NCBI GenBank assembly: GCA_020052415.1
Contig: JAGVPB010000010.1
Coordinates: forward strand, 55,540 to 119,539
Origin: Bacteroidales bacterium
Lineage (GTDB): Bacteria > Bacteroidota > Bacteroidia > Bacteroidales > JAADJA01
Direction: 5' to 3'
Length of the DNA stretch: 64,000 nt
Shown here: positions 35,349 through 45,103 of the stretch, in pieces
How positions within the stretch are numbered: the stretch's first letter is position 1
How the letters are laid out: each line of letters starts with the position of its first letter
Made by a program: the position numbers and the translations under genes
The notes under the pieces: generated by a model
What the model was told of the DNA's origin: nothing
Seen by the model: the letters and a program-made list of their open reading frames with translations, nothing else
The model's database searches: none

Positions 35349-37514
35349 ATGAAAAAAACGACATTATCGTTAGGTTTGATTTTTCTTTTTACGACCTTTT
35401 CTTTTTCCCAGATTTTAGAACCTGTTAAATGGAGCTATAACAAAAAAGAACTAGGCAACAACGAATTTGAGCTTGTTTTTAAAGCCACAATTGAAAAGAA
35501 GTGGCATCTTTATTCGCAGTTTATTCCTGAGGGAGAAGTAATGCCGGTTAAAACCTCCTTTTATTTTTATGATATTAAAGGCATCAAATTTTTAGGTGAA
35601 GGTCTTAAAATTGTTGAAGAAGCATCATTTGAGGTAGAAAATGATACCGATTATATTGTATCGTTTAATGAACCTGCCGGGCATGAAGAAAAGGATCCCA
35701 TGTTCGAAAACAAGCTAATAAAATATTTTGAAAAGGAAGTGGAGTTTACCAGAAAAGTAAAAATTACAACCACAGATCCACTTCTCATTTCAGGATATAT
35801 CTACTTTATGTGTTGTGATGATTCGAAATGTCTTCCTCCCAATGACGAAAATAAATTTGAATTTGTATTTAATGGTGCAGCATCCGAACAGGTCATAAAG
35901 GATAAATCATCAGGCAAGGGAACACCCCTTGTCGAAACGACTGAGATAAATGTTGGGTCGCAGGCGACAAAAACTGAACCCGGACAATATAAAAGGACTT
36001 ATGAAATCCTGAAAGACAAAACAGTTCTTCAAAGAGCCAACCTTGATGATATCTCGAATAAATCGTTATGGGAATTATTCATTTTTTCAATCCTGGCAGG
36101 ATTGGCCGCCATCCTCACTCCATGTGTTTTCCCGATGATCCCTATGACGGTTAGTTTTTTCATGAAAGAGCAAAAAGCAAAAGGGAAAATACAAGCCATC
36201 GTTTTTGGAATTTCAATCATACTTATTTACAGTGTCGTCGGAACTATTATTGCTGTGACCCTCGGTGTGAATTTCGCTAATTGGCTAAGCACACACTGGA
36301 TCCCCAACGTTATGTTCTTTTTGATCTTTGTAATCTTTGCGGCATCGTTTTTCGGAATGTTTGAAATGACATTACCAGGCTGGCTGATCAATAAATCTGA
36401 TTCAAAGGCTGATAAAGGCGGTTTTACAGGTGCTTTTTTTATGGCCTTTACTCTTGTTCTGGTTTCATTTTCATGCACCGGACCACTTGTGGGTGCGATT
36501 TTAGTTAAAGCCGCTACAGGGGCATGGCTCGAACCTATTGTTGGAATGCTTGGTTTTTCAGTGGCATTTGCACTTCCTTTTACCCTGTTTGCATTCTTCC
36601 CTTCCTGGATGAACAAGCTGCCTAAATCCGGAGGATGGCTGAATTCGGTAAAAGTGGTTCTGGGATTTATTGAGCTTGCACTGGGCTTAAAATTCCTGAG
36701 TGTTGCCGACCAAACTTACCATTGGGGAATTCTGGACAGGGAGGTTTACCTCGCTTTCTGGATCATAATTTTTCTTTTGATGGGATTTTATCTGCTGGGT
36801 AAGATCAAATTTGCTCATGATAGCGACGTCAAACTTATTAGCGTTCCCCGCCTGACGCTTGTGATCATTACCTTTACTTTCGTGATTTACCTCATTCCGG
36901 GTATGTTTGGAGCACCGCTAAAAGCACTTTCCGGATACCTGCCTCCCATGACCACGCATGACTTTGATATTGATAAAATAACAAGACAGAATGCAAATTC
37001 GTCAAATTCAGATCAGCAAGGTTCAACCATTTGCGAAACACCAAAATTTCATGAATTCCTGCACCTTCCACATGGCCTGCAAGGGTATTTCGATTATGAG
37101 CAGGGTCTTGCGTGTGCAAAAAAATTAAATAAACCGATCTATATTGATTTTACCGGCCATGGATGTGTTAACTGCCGTGAAATGGAAGCCAATGTCTGGT
37201 CTGATCCCGTAGTCTTAAAAAGATTGAAGGAGGATTATGTGGTCATAAGTCTTTATGTTGATGATAAAACACCTCTACCCGAATCAGAATGGGTGTTGTC
37301 GTCTGCCGATGGGAAACTGAAGAAATCCATCGGGAAAATTTATGCGGATATGCAGATTTATAATTTCAATGTCAATGCGCAACCTTATTATATACTAATG
37401 GGACATAATGGTGATTTGCTTGAAAAGCCAAGGGCTTACGATTTGGATGTTGATGCATTTGTTAAATTCCTGGATAGCGGATTAAACAATTTTAAAAACG
37501 GCAAATCACTCTAA
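35349..37514 (+). CDS. dsbD: Thiol:disulfide interchange protein DsbD
   Basis: 721 residues; carries electrons from cytoplasmic thioredoxin across the inner membrane to periplasmic thiols. Order: signal peptide (1-20); N-terminal alpha-like domain with CCDDSKCLPP; eight-helix CcdA-like domain starting near 235 with LTPCVFPMIPMTVSFF and SCTGPLVGAI (the two membrane cysteines); C-terminal thioredoxin-like domain with Cys606 and Cys609 in HGCVNCREME. All cysteine pairs are present, so the relay looks complete. The window also encodes two thioredoxins (24.3-25.0 kb) as possible donors. Confidence 0.93.
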   Translation: MKKTTLSLGLIFLFTTFSFSQILEPVKWSYNKKELGNNEFELVFKATIEKKWHLYSQFIPEGEVMPVKTSFYFYDIKGIKFLGEGLKIVEEASFEVENDTDYIVSFNEPAGHEEKDPMFENKLIKYFEKEVEFTRKVKITTTDPLLISGYIYFMCCDDSKCLPPNDENKFEFVFNGAASEQVIKDKSSGKGTPLVETTEINVGSQATKTEPGQYKRTYEILKDKTVLQRANLDDISNKSLWELFIFSILAGLAAILTPCVFPMIPMTVSFFMKEQKAKGKIQAIVFGISIILIYSVVGTIIAVTLGVNFANWLSTHWIPNVMFFLIFVIFAASFFGMFEMTLPGWLINKSDSKADKGGFTGAFFMAFTLVLVSFSCTGPLVGAILVKAATGAWLEPIVGMLGFSVAFALPFTLFAFFPSWMNKLPKSGGWLNSVKVVLGFIELALGLKFLSVADQTYHWGILDREVYLAFWIIIFLLMGFYLLGKIKFAHDSDVKLISVPRLTLVIITFTFVIYLIPGMFGAPLKALSGYLPPMTTHDFDIDKITRQNANSSNSDQQGSTICETPKFHEFLHLPHGLQGYFDYEQGLACAKKLNKPIYIDFTGHGCVNCREMEANVWSDPVVLKRLKEDYVVISLYVDDKTPLPESEWVLSSADGKLKKSIGKIYADMQIYNFNVNAQPYYILMGHNGDLLEKPRAYDLDVDAFVKFLDSGLNNFKNGKSL

Positions 37515-37525
37515 CGGTAATTTCA

Positions 37526-37610
37526 TATTTTTGCACCTTTATTTTGTTAATCAATATAAATCATCTGATTTTTACAGATAGATAAAGAATATTTTGGAAT
37601 TAACATTCCA
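37526..37610 (+). promoter_or_regulatory. Promoter box and leader hairpins before the GAPDH pair
   Basis: TATTTTTG (37526-37533) is a -7 box about 130 bp before the first GAPDH-like gene. In the expected leader, ATCTG/CAGAT (37563-37567, 37575-37579) and TGGAAT/ATTCCA (37595-37600, 37605-37610, loop TAAC) can form hairpins. Confidence 0.4.
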
Positions 37611-37665
37611 TTTATGAAGAAAATCGTTATAGAAAAGTATAGAAGAGGATTTAAAAATAATTAGT

Positions 37666-38679
37666 ATGAGCAGGATTAGATTAGGTCTAAAAGGTTTTGG
37701 TGAAATTCCAAGACATTTGTTCAGGATGTGTGCTGAGGATGACCGGATAGAAGTAGTTGTGATCTCGGACCTTGGGAAACCTGATATTTTGGGTTATTTG
37801 GTGAGTGCTGAAACAAAAGGAAGAGTAAAGGCCAGACTTGACGGAAACTTTCTGGTGGCGAATAATCAAAAATCACGTTTTATAGGCGGTGGCGATCCCG
37901 GAAAAATTCCATGGGACATGTTTGATGTGGATATGGTTGTAGATGGAACATGGAAATTCCGATCTAAAAGCGATATGGAAAAACACCTTGAAGCCGGTGC
38001 CAACAGAGTTTTCCTTACTTCTCTGCCCAGCGATCTGATTGACAGGGTTGTAATATGGGGAGTAAACGAACATACGATTAAGTCTGCTGACCGGCTGGTA
38101 TCCGCAGGTTCGGCGACAACAAATGCTGCTGCATTAATGCTGAAAATCCTATCAGAAAGTTTCGGAATTGACTACTCTATGATTACTACAGTGCATTCAT
38201 ATACAGCAGATCAGCCTTTAAGAGACAGAGCAGGAAATGATTTCAGGAAAAGTCGCTCTGCTGCAGAAAATATTATACCTGTCGAAACCATAGTTCCAAA
38301 ATGGATTGAACATATTATGCCTGAGCTTACAGGTAAGATAGAAGGGACAGCAATGAATGTTCCGATACCCAATGGTTCGCTTCTCGACTTAACTGCAGGT
38401 CTGAAGAAAAAAGTCACTGTTGATGAAATAAATAAGGTAATGGCGATGGCTGCCAAAGAATTACCCGGTATAATTCAACTTGTTGATGATCCTATTGTTT
38501 CTGCCGATGTCATTGATAATTCCCATTCGCTGGTTTTTGATAAAAAGGCAACCATGTTATCCCCGGGAAGAATGGTGAAAGTGCTTATCTGGTACCACAG
38601 TGCCTTTGCTATGGCCGCAAGAATTAAAGAACTGATACTGGCTTATGATAAAGCTGATAAGAAAGGAGGTGCAAAATGA
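37666..38679 (+). CDS. GAPDH-like protein lacking the catalytic cysteine
   Basis: 337 residues, colinear with glyceraldehyde-3-phosphate dehydrogenase, but with Ala150 where the catalytic Cys stands: SAGSATTNAAA instead of SNASCTTNCLA in the next gene. The base-partner histidine remains (H177 in TTVHSYTADQ). The Rossmann fingerprint is altered (KGFGEIPRH for NGFGRIGRS), and the NAD-side motif NEWGYSNR near the C-terminus is replaced by HSAFAMAAR. Phosphorylating GAPDH activity through a thioester is therefore not expected. The stop overlaps the start of true GAPDH (ATGA), so the two are translationally coupled. Role could be regulatory or a heteromer subunit; this is inference. Confidence 0.88.
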   Translation: MSRIRLGLKGFGEIPRHLFRMCAEDDRIEVVVISDLGKPDILGYLVSAETKGRVKARLDGNFLVANNQKSRFIGGGDPGKIPWDMFDVDMVVDGTWKFRSKSDMEKHLEAGANRVFLTSLPSDLIDRVVIWGVNEHTIKSADRLVSAGSATTNAAALMLKILSESFGIDYSMITTVHSYTADQPLRDRAGNDFRKSRSAAENIIPVETIVPKWIEHIMPELTGKIEGTAMNVPIPNGSLLDLTAGLKKKVTVDEINKVMAMAAKELPGIIQLVDDPIVSADVIDNSHSLVFDKKATMLSPGRMVKVLIWYHSAFAMAARIKELILAYDKADKKGGAK

Positions 38680-39680
38680 AAGTAGCTATTAATGGATTTG
38701 GAAGAATCGGTCGTTCTGTTTTTAGAATACTCAACAACAGAAGCGATATTGATGTTGTAGCAATCAATGATCTTTTCGATAATGATGTGCTTGCATACCT
38801 TCTGAAATATGACACTATTATGAAAGGATTTGGGCAGGACATTAAAATAAAGGGGGATGATATGATTACTCCCAATGAAACTGTAAAAATGATTGCGATC
38901 AAAGATCCAAAAGCTTTGCCATGGAAGGAACTCGGAATTGATGTCGTAGTCGAGGCCACGGGAATTTTTCGATCAAGAGAATCGCTTCAACCGCATATTG
39001 ATGCCGGTGCAAAGAGGGTTATTCTGACCGTCCCGTCTAAAGACGAAATTGACTATACAGTAGTAATAGGAGTGAATGATGACGGCCTGAAACCCGAACA
39101 TAAAATTATTTCGAATGCAAGCTGTACAACAAATTGCCTTGCACCTATGGCTAAAGTTCTTAACGATAATTTCGGAATCATAGAAGGGCTGATGACTACA
39201 ACCCACGCCTATACAAACGATCAACGGCTTGCTGATGTTCCGCATAAAGACTGGCGCCGCGGGCGTGCTGCTGCTGAAAATATTATTCCCACTACAACCG
39301 GTGCTGCAAAGGCTGTCGGTAAAGTTATCCCCGAACTCAAAGGTAAACTCGACGGCATGGCTTGCCGTGTTCCCGTACCTGATGGATCTATTGTTGACCT
39401 TGTAGTTGAGGTTGAAAAAAATGTCACCATCGAAGAAGTTAATGCCGCAGTAAGAATGGCCGCCAAGACTGACAGGATGAAAAATGTCCTTCTTTATTCG
39501 GAAGGAAAACTAGTTTCATCTGACATCGTTGGCAACTCCTATTCTTCAATTTATGATGCTGAATTTACAAGAATTCTGGGGAAACGAGTGATTAAGACCC
39601 TGAACTGGTATGATAATGAATGGGGATATTCTAACCGTGTGGTGGATTTGATCGGGCTTTTTATGAAATTTGATAAATAA
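38676..39680 (+). CDS. gap: Glyceraldehyde-3-phosphate dehydrogenase, type I
   Basis: 334 residues; oxidises glyceraldehyde 3-phosphate to 1,3-bisphosphoglycerate with NAD in glycolysis. NGFGRIGRSVF gives the NAD fold, Cys150 lies in SNASCTTNCLAP, and His177 in TTTHAYTNDQ. Asp32 in INDLFD is compatible with NAD preference. RAAAENIIPTTTGAAKAVGKV and WYDNEWGYSNRVVDL complete the catalytic domain. A normal, apparently active enzyme whose ATG overlaps the stop of the Cys-less paralogue by 4 bp. The last residues lie 16 bp before an interspersed repeat. Confidence 0.97.
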   Translation: MKVAINGFGRIGRSVFRILNNRSDIDVVAINDLFDNDVLAYLLKYDTIMKGFGQDIKIKGDDMITPNETVKMIAIKDPKALPWKELGIDVVVEATGIFRSRESLQPHIDAGAKRVILTVPSKDEIDYTVVIGVNDDGLKPEHKIISNASCTTNCLAPMAKVLNDNFGIIEGLMTTTHAYTNDQRLADVPHKDWRRGRAAAENIIPTTTGAAKAVGKVIPELKGKLDGMACRVPVPDGSIVDLVVEVEKNVTIEEVNAAVRMAAKTDRMKNVLLYSEGKLVSSDIVGNSYSSIYDAEFTRILGKRVIKTLNWYDNEWGYSNRVVDLIGLFMKFDK

Positions 39681-39696
39681 TACAGGGTAATATAAT

Positions 39697-39852
39697 GAGG
39701 TTGTCTTAAAAGTCGGGAACCTGGGTCACTTTGAGACTTCGGCGTGAGCTCAGTCAAACGCTTGTCGAAATGTGTATTAGGTTGAAAATCAATCATACTT
39801 CGACAGGCTCAGGATGACTGTGGAACCCTAAAATGACTTTTGAGACAGCCTG
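39697..39852. repeat. Interspersed inverted-repeat element, complete copy (156 bp)
   Basis: The ends are imperfect inverted repeats: GAGGTTGTCTTAAAAGTC on the left and GACTTTTGAGACAGCCTG on the right match at 15 of 18 positions after complementing. Inside are further inverted arms, GCTTGTCGAA and TTCGACAGGC. A second copy in the opposite orientation starts at 63908. The element fills the gap between gap and the convergent T9SS gene and ends 3 bp from the latter's stop. It has no ORF. A MITE-like or REP-like element is the likely class. Confidence 0.85.
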
Positions 39853-39855
39853 TTT

Positions 39856-42459
39856 TTATCTGAGCAGGGTTACGGATCCTCTAACTTTCTTATCTATGGG
39901 GCCATTCAGGGTGTATAAAGAAATAATTCCCTCATAAAAATATACTCCGTTTGTGCAGTCCCGTTTTGTATTCTGGTCCTTGCCATCCCATTTAAAATAA
40001 GGATCTTCGGTTTTATAAACAACCGTTCCCCAGCGATTAAATATTGATAACCGGAATTTTGCAACAGAATGTACAGAATCGGCGAAAAAATAATTATTCC
40101 AATCATCATTATTAGGGGTAAAAACAATAGGAAACCACACACTCCCGCATTGATCAATATCCACACAAACAGCGTTGCTAAAATAGCTTTCATTTTGCAT
40201 AGTGTCGAGTGAGGTGATTGTATAACATCCGACGACAATCGGTGGATTCGGCCGGAAAGTATATTCGAAAATATTGGGTCCTGTAGTATGAATCAGCGAA
40301 TAATCTGCATTTTCATCAATTGCATAATAAATTTTAAAGTAAACGATATCCTCCTGGCAGGAATCAGCAGGAAAGGACCAGCTAAGATCATTAACAAGCG
40401 AATCACAATCTGTCGTGACCGATAAAACAGGAATACATGGTGGTACATTATCCACGGGTTTATCGCATTCAATTTGTGAAAAGTTTATTATCGGATCAAT
40501 CAGCCCCGGTGCAGAATACCTGCCGACTGATTTTACTTTATAGCAATATTCCACACCATTTTCCAATCCTGAATCAAGATATCCTATTGTGTCACTTATG
40601 GCAATCAGATCGAACTCTGTTGTCCCGGGATTTTGTCTGTAGATTTCCCAGGACTCATTTATCCAGGGAACGTTATTGTTCCAACCAAGAATCAGGGCCT
40701 TATCGGTTGGTTCAATAGTTAAAAAAACAGAAGGCGCTGATTCGGTAGATCCTATAAAGAATGAATTCTCAGGATTCTTGGTCAGAAAATCTATGCGATA
40801 GACATACTGAAAGTCGGCTGTGTTGAGGGAATTATCTGTAAAAATAGTATCATTGAGTGAACCAAAATCAGCAATATTTTCGAAATCGCCACCGGTACCG
40901 TTCTCTTTTCTGAACACCTGATATTCAAAAGGGCCGGGAATCTGAATGGTGTCAAGTTCAGTCGGTTTTGACCAGGCAATGTAAATTGAACCATCCGTAT
41001 TTCCTGTAATTTCAACACTAACGTTAGTTATTATGGGTAAATCTTTCTTAAGAGAGGCACAAACTTCTATGGAGGCATAGCTTTCGGCTCCATCAGGGAA
41101 AAAGGATGTAACCATATAACAGTATTCGATGCCGTGTATCAATCCATTGCCATTATCGGAATCAATAAAACCAGTATTTTCCGCACCCTCAATTACTGCA
41201 ATTTTGGTATATCCTGTATATGAAGGCACTCCGGTTTCGCAGTGGCCGGGAATAAATCCGTAGTAGGAGTTCTTCCGGAAGACATAATATCCCTTGATGT
41301 TTTCACATAAATTATTTTCCCAGTCGAGAATAATTGAGGTACCAAGAGGAGTCGCACTCAGATTCTCGGGAGCCGGACCGACAACAACAATATTCAAGGT
41401 TTTATATGTACTCAGATTGATGACAGGATCGTTGTCAATAGCCTTAAAATAAACCGTATGCGGATTTTTAAACACATGAGCACAAAGGGTATTCCAGTTG
41501 AAAGTTGAAGTTACATTTGGAGTACCAATTGCAGGATTCGGTACTATAGTAGCAGGTGATTCTGCCTGAAGAAATGGGCTTCCTGTTGCAGATAAAGTAA
41601 CCTGGTCCCCATCAGGGTCAGAAGCATAAACTTCAAAATTTAAAGTTTCTCCGGCATTTATACAGGTATCGGAAATAACTGTGATTTCGGGAGGATTGTT
41701 ATCACATGCCACAACTTCAATCTGTAAATCTCTTGTTACGTATCCTATTCTTTGTCCGTACCTCCATTCTTCGATTAAAAAAGCTGCGTTGTACTCACCC
41801 TGGACTCTTGGGCTGTCCCAAATCAGGTCACCGGTTTTGGAGTTGATTTCAAAAATACCGGGATTATTGGGCCCTACCTGGTTGGGATAACTATATCCGG
41901 GAATGTTAAGACCCCCCGCACCACGGCAAATGGTTAATTTGTACGAAAGACTGTCACCATCGGGATCATAAGCAGCCGGATTGTGAATATACAACCGGTC
42001 AACACAACCATAATCCAACGGCGGATTCATGAGTACTACCGAGTTGTTCGGTCCGAGAAAAGGATTTATAACCAATTCTGTTTCGATAAAAAATGGAATA
42101 TTGACCGAGTTGGGTATATTTACGATACCATAGTTTCTATTTGGATCTTCTACACTTAATTTAAAAATCCCAGGTGCAATATAGGTGTGTTCACCGATAT
42201 AAATATTTCTTTGAATGAGATTGGTTATAGGAGTAGGCGGATTTAGCCTCTGAATAACGGACGATGTTTCATCGCCCCATGATATTGTCAGTTGAGGCCG
42301 GTCGGCCGGGCTGGGTGTGAAGGTATAGGTTAAAATAGTGACTTCGTATTTAAGGCCTTCAATATGCCTGTAAACAATTTCCCCTGCTCTTTCGTGGGTA
42401 GCAAAAACTACTGTATTTAATATTAATGCAAAAAATACCGAGGGTAATAAATGTTTCAT
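39856..42459 (-). CDS. T9SS type B (CHU_C) surface protein with fibronectin-like domains
   Basis: 867 residues. A signal peptide (1-20) is followed by an N-terminal beta domain (HERAGEIVYRHIEGLKYEVTIL), a cadherin/Ig-like section with ASDPDGD, and several fibronectin III-like modules with the repeated pattern G-x-EYCYKV/GIEYCYMV (about 370-720). The last 90 residues form the gliding-motility-associated CHU_C domain: VFTPNNDDWNNYF, LSIFNRWGTVVYKT and a WDGKDQN segment, ending in VRGSVTLLR. It is predicted to be secreted by T9SS and surface-attached. A TAATTTTG box (minus, 42493-42500) lies upstream. Confidence 0.88.
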   Translation of the reverse strand: MKHLLPSVFFALILNTVVFATHERAGEIVYRHIEGLKYEVTILTYTFTPSPADRPQLTISWGDETSSVIQRLNPPTPITNLIQRNIYIGEHTYIAPGIFKLSVEDPNRNYGIVNIPNSVNIPFFIETELVINPFLGPNNSVVLMNPPLDYGCVDRLYIHNPAAYDPDGDSLSYKLTICRGAGGLNIPGYSYPNQVGPNNPGIFEINSKTGDLIWDSPRVQGEYNAAFLIEEWRYGQRIGYVTRDLQIEVVACDNNPPEITVISDTCINAGETLNFEVYASDPDGDQVTLSATGSPFLQAESPATIVPNPAIGTPNVTSTFNWNTLCAHVFKNPHTVYFKAIDNDPVINLSTYKTLNIVVVGPAPENLSATPLGTSIILDWENNLCENIKGYYVFRKNSYYGFIPGHCETGVPSYTGYTKIAVIEGAENTGFIDSDNGNGLIHGIEYCYMVTSFFPDGAESYASIEVCASLKKDLPIITNVSVEITGNTDGSIYIAWSKPTELDTIQIPGPFEYQVFRKENGTGGDFENIADFGSLNDTIFTDNSLNTADFQYVYRIDFLTKNPENSFFIGSTESAPSVFLTIEPTDKALILGWNNNVPWINESWEIYRQNPGTTEFDLIAISDTIGYLDSGLENGVEYCYKVKSVGRYSAPGLIDPIINFSQIECDKPVDNVPPCIPVLSVTTDCDSLVNDLSWSFPADSCQEDIVYFKIYYAIDENADYSLIHTTGPNIFEYTFRPNPPIVVGCYTITSLDTMQNESYFSNAVCVDIDQCGSVWFPIVFTPNNDDWNNYFFADSVHSVAKFRLSIFNRWGTVVYKTEDPYFKWDGKDQNTKRDCTNGVYFYEGIISLYTLNGPIDKKVRGSVTLLR

Positions 42460-42648
42460 AACTTGTCACTAAAATCAGAAGGAATAGCACATCAAAATTA
42501 CGAATAATTTTCGTTTAAACACTAACGCCCGTAAGTATTGATTATTTGTGAGGCAATGGATTATTTTAAAATATATCAGTATTAAATGGTAACTCATTAG
42601 ATTATTTAACCCTTTAGCCTAATTTTGCAAGGTTCAAATTGAAGTAAG

Positions 42649-44886
42649 ATGTTTATTCCGGATCCTGAACAGGAAAAAAAAGCGATCATCAACCGGTACC
42701 GAAGTTTGCTTCGGGTATGGACCCTGGAGAAGCCGGAGGATAAAAAGGTGATTCGAAAAGCTTTCAATCTGGCGGTTGAAGCGCATAAAGATATGCGCCG
42801 GCGCACCGGCGAACCTTATGTTTATCATTCGATTGAAGTTGCCAGAATAGTCGCCGGTGAAATTGGACTGGGCAGAACTTCCATTGCCTGCGCATTATTA
42901 CACGATGTGGTTGAAGATACTGACTATACACTCAGCGATATTGAAAATATGTTTGGCCCTACAGTTGCCAAAATCATTGACGGCCTTACAAAGATCAAAG
43001 ACATTTTTGATCGTAGTTCAACTTCCCTGCAGGCTGAGTATTTCAAAAAAATGCTTTTGACCCTATCTGACGACGTAAGGGTAATATTAATTAAACTTGC
43101 TGACAGGTTGCATAACATGAGGACACTTGATGCAATGCCCCATGACAAGCAATTGAAAATAGCCTCCGAAACTTTATTTCTTTATGCACCTTTGGCGCAT
43201 CGTTTCGGATTATATGCCATCAAAACGGAACTCGAAGATCTATCACTCAAATACACAGAACCTGAGATCTATTCCACAATTTATGAAAAGCTTGCTGAAT
43301 CGCTCAAGGAGAGAAAACGGTTTATCAGTAAGTTCATTAATCCGATCAAAAAATCATTAAGTCAGCATCATTTTACTTATGACATTATTACCCGCGACAA
43401 ATCAATTTATTCCATTTGGAATAAAATGAAGAAAAAGGAAGTTCCATTGGAGGAAGTTTATGATTTGTTTGCCATCAGGATAATTATTGATACCCGGCGC
43501 GAAACTGAAAAAGTTGATTGCTGGCGGGTTTATTCCATTATCACTGATCATTACCGTCCAAACATTGACAGGCTGCGCGACTGGATTTCAATTCCCAAGG
43601 CTAACGGATATGAAGCATTGCATACTACTGTTATGAGCCATGAAGGACATTGGGTAGAAGTGCAGATCAGGACCAAAAGAATGGATGAAATAGCCGAAAA
43701 GGGCTATGCTGCTCACTGGCGTTATAAAGAGGCTGCTCCGGGACTCTCGGAAGCTAATATTAACAACTGGCTTGAACGCATCAGGGATATGCTTCAGAGC
43801 AGTGATTCGAATGCGCTTAATTTTCTTGATGATTTCCAGGGATTTTTATTTACAGACGAAATATACCTTTTTACCCCGCAGGGTGAACTTCGTAATCTTC
43901 CTGCCAATTCAACTGTTCTTGATTTTGCTTATGCCATTCATTCAGAAATAGGAAACTCTTGTATTGGTGCCAAAGTAAACCATAAACTGGCACCGCTCAA
44001 CTATAAGCTGAAAAGTGGTGACCAGGTAGAAATTTTAACTTCAAAAAAACAATTCCCCAGGAGCGATTGGTTTGATTATGTTGTGACTGCCAGGGCCCGC
44101 ACTCAGATAAAATATGCTATAAAGGAGGATAAGAAAAAGTATATTGAGCAGGGAAAGTCAAAATTAAGAGAATATTTCGAACAGATAAATGTAGAATTTA
44201 ACAACCACAAATTAAAAAAGCTTCAGCAGAAATATAATTACCTGAGCATGACGGATCTTTATTTCGATATCGCGCATGATTTAATCGGAATTAAGGAAAT
44301 TAAGGAATGTTGTGGTACACCGGACAAGGAAAGCTGGCTGAGTAAAGTCATTTTCAGGCCATTTTCAAAATCAAAGCAATCTGATCATAAAACCCTTACT
44401 GAAACCGTGATGGAGAAATTAAAGGAGCGTGATGACTCTTTTAAAGACAACAAAAATATCCAAAAGATCAGTTATGACATTTCCAGTTGCTGCAACCCTA
44501 TTCCCGGTGATGAAATCGTTGGATTCATAAAAGCAGGCGATGCTATTGCAATTCACAGAACCAATTGCGCTACAGCAATCAGTCAGATGTCAAGGTATGG
44601 GAATAAAATCATTAAAACCAAATGGAACGACAAGGAATCTATTGGCTTTTTGACAGGAATCAAGATCAATGGCATAGATAAAAAGGGTTTTATCAACGAT
44701 ATCATGAAAATCATTACCGAAAACTTTGATCTCAACATTAAATCGTTTCACCTTGAATGTCATGGAGGAATGATTGATGCCTCAATAATGCTTTATGTTT
44801 ACAGTATTGATAACCTCAATAATGTTGTCCGGGGATTGAAAGAGATGCCCGATATAAAAAAAATTGACCGCATAAATTCCCTTTAA
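42649..44886 (+). CDS. RelA/SpoT bifunctional (p)ppGpp synthetase/hydrolase
   Basis: 745 residues. N-terminal HD hydrolase domain with HD at 85-86 in LLHDVVEDTD and LADRLHNMRTLD; synthetase domain with YSIWNKMKKK, DLFAIRII and IPKANGYEALHTTV; TGS domain (about 400-465) starting near DEIYLFTPQGEL; and a C-terminal ACT domain (about 665-745). Both catalytic domains keep their core motifs, so it probably makes and degrades the alarmone. A TAATTTTG box (42620-42627) sits 21 bp upstream. Monocistronic. Confidence 0.95.
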   Translation: MFIPDPEQEKKAIINRYRSLLRVWTLEKPEDKKVIRKAFNLAVEAHKDMRRRTGEPYVYHSIEVARIVAGEIGLGRTSIACALLHDVVEDTDYTLSDIENMFGPTVAKIIDGLTKIKDIFDRSSTSLQAEYFKKMLLTLSDDVRVILIKLADRLHNMRTLDAMPHDKQLKIASETLFLYAPLAHRFGLYAIKTELEDLSLKYTEPEIYSTIYEKLAESLKERKRFISKFINPIKKSLSQHHFTYDIITRDKSIYSIWNKMKKKEVPLEEVYDLFAIRIIIDTRRETEKVDCWRVYSIITDHYRPNIDRLRDWISIPKANGYEALHTTVMSHEGHWVEVQIRTKRMDEIAEKGYAAHWRYKEAAPGLSEANINNWLERIRDMLQSSDSNALNFLDDFQGFLFTDEIYLFTPQGELRNLPANSTVLDFAYAIHSEIGNSCIGAKVNHKLAPLNYKLKSGDQVEILTSKKQFPRSDWFDYVVTARARTQIKYAIKEDKKKYIEQGKSKLREYFEQINVEFNNHKLKKLQQKYNYLSMTDLYFDIAHDLIGIKEIKECCGTPDKESWLSKVIFRPFSKSKQSDHKTLTETVMEKLKERDDSFKDNKNIQKISYDISSCCNPIPGDEIVGFIKAGDAIAIHRTNCATAISQMSRYGNKIIKTKWNDKESIGFLTGIKINGIDKKGFINDIMKIITENFDLNIKSFHLECHGGMIDASIMLYVYSIDNLNNVVRGLKEMPDIKKIDRINSL

Positions 44887-45103
44887 ATTTTAATGTTGTT
44901 GACAATGCGATGGATATCAGAGAAATTCTAGAATCAATAATTTGTTAAAAAATTTATTTTTATTTAATCCAAATAGTAATTAAAAATTATTCATATTTTT
45001 AGCCGTCGAATATTTTGAGGTAAATCCCGGTTACATCTAAAGCAGAAGTAAACAAAAAATCCAGCGGGATGTTTTATTTAAGCAATATTATAAATAGAGG
45101 TAA

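Noticed and set aside
37666..38679. Archaeal type II GAPDH or erythrose-4-phosphate dehydrogenase
   Set aside because: It aligns colinearly with the type I enzyme next door, and both proposed enzymes need the missing cysteine.
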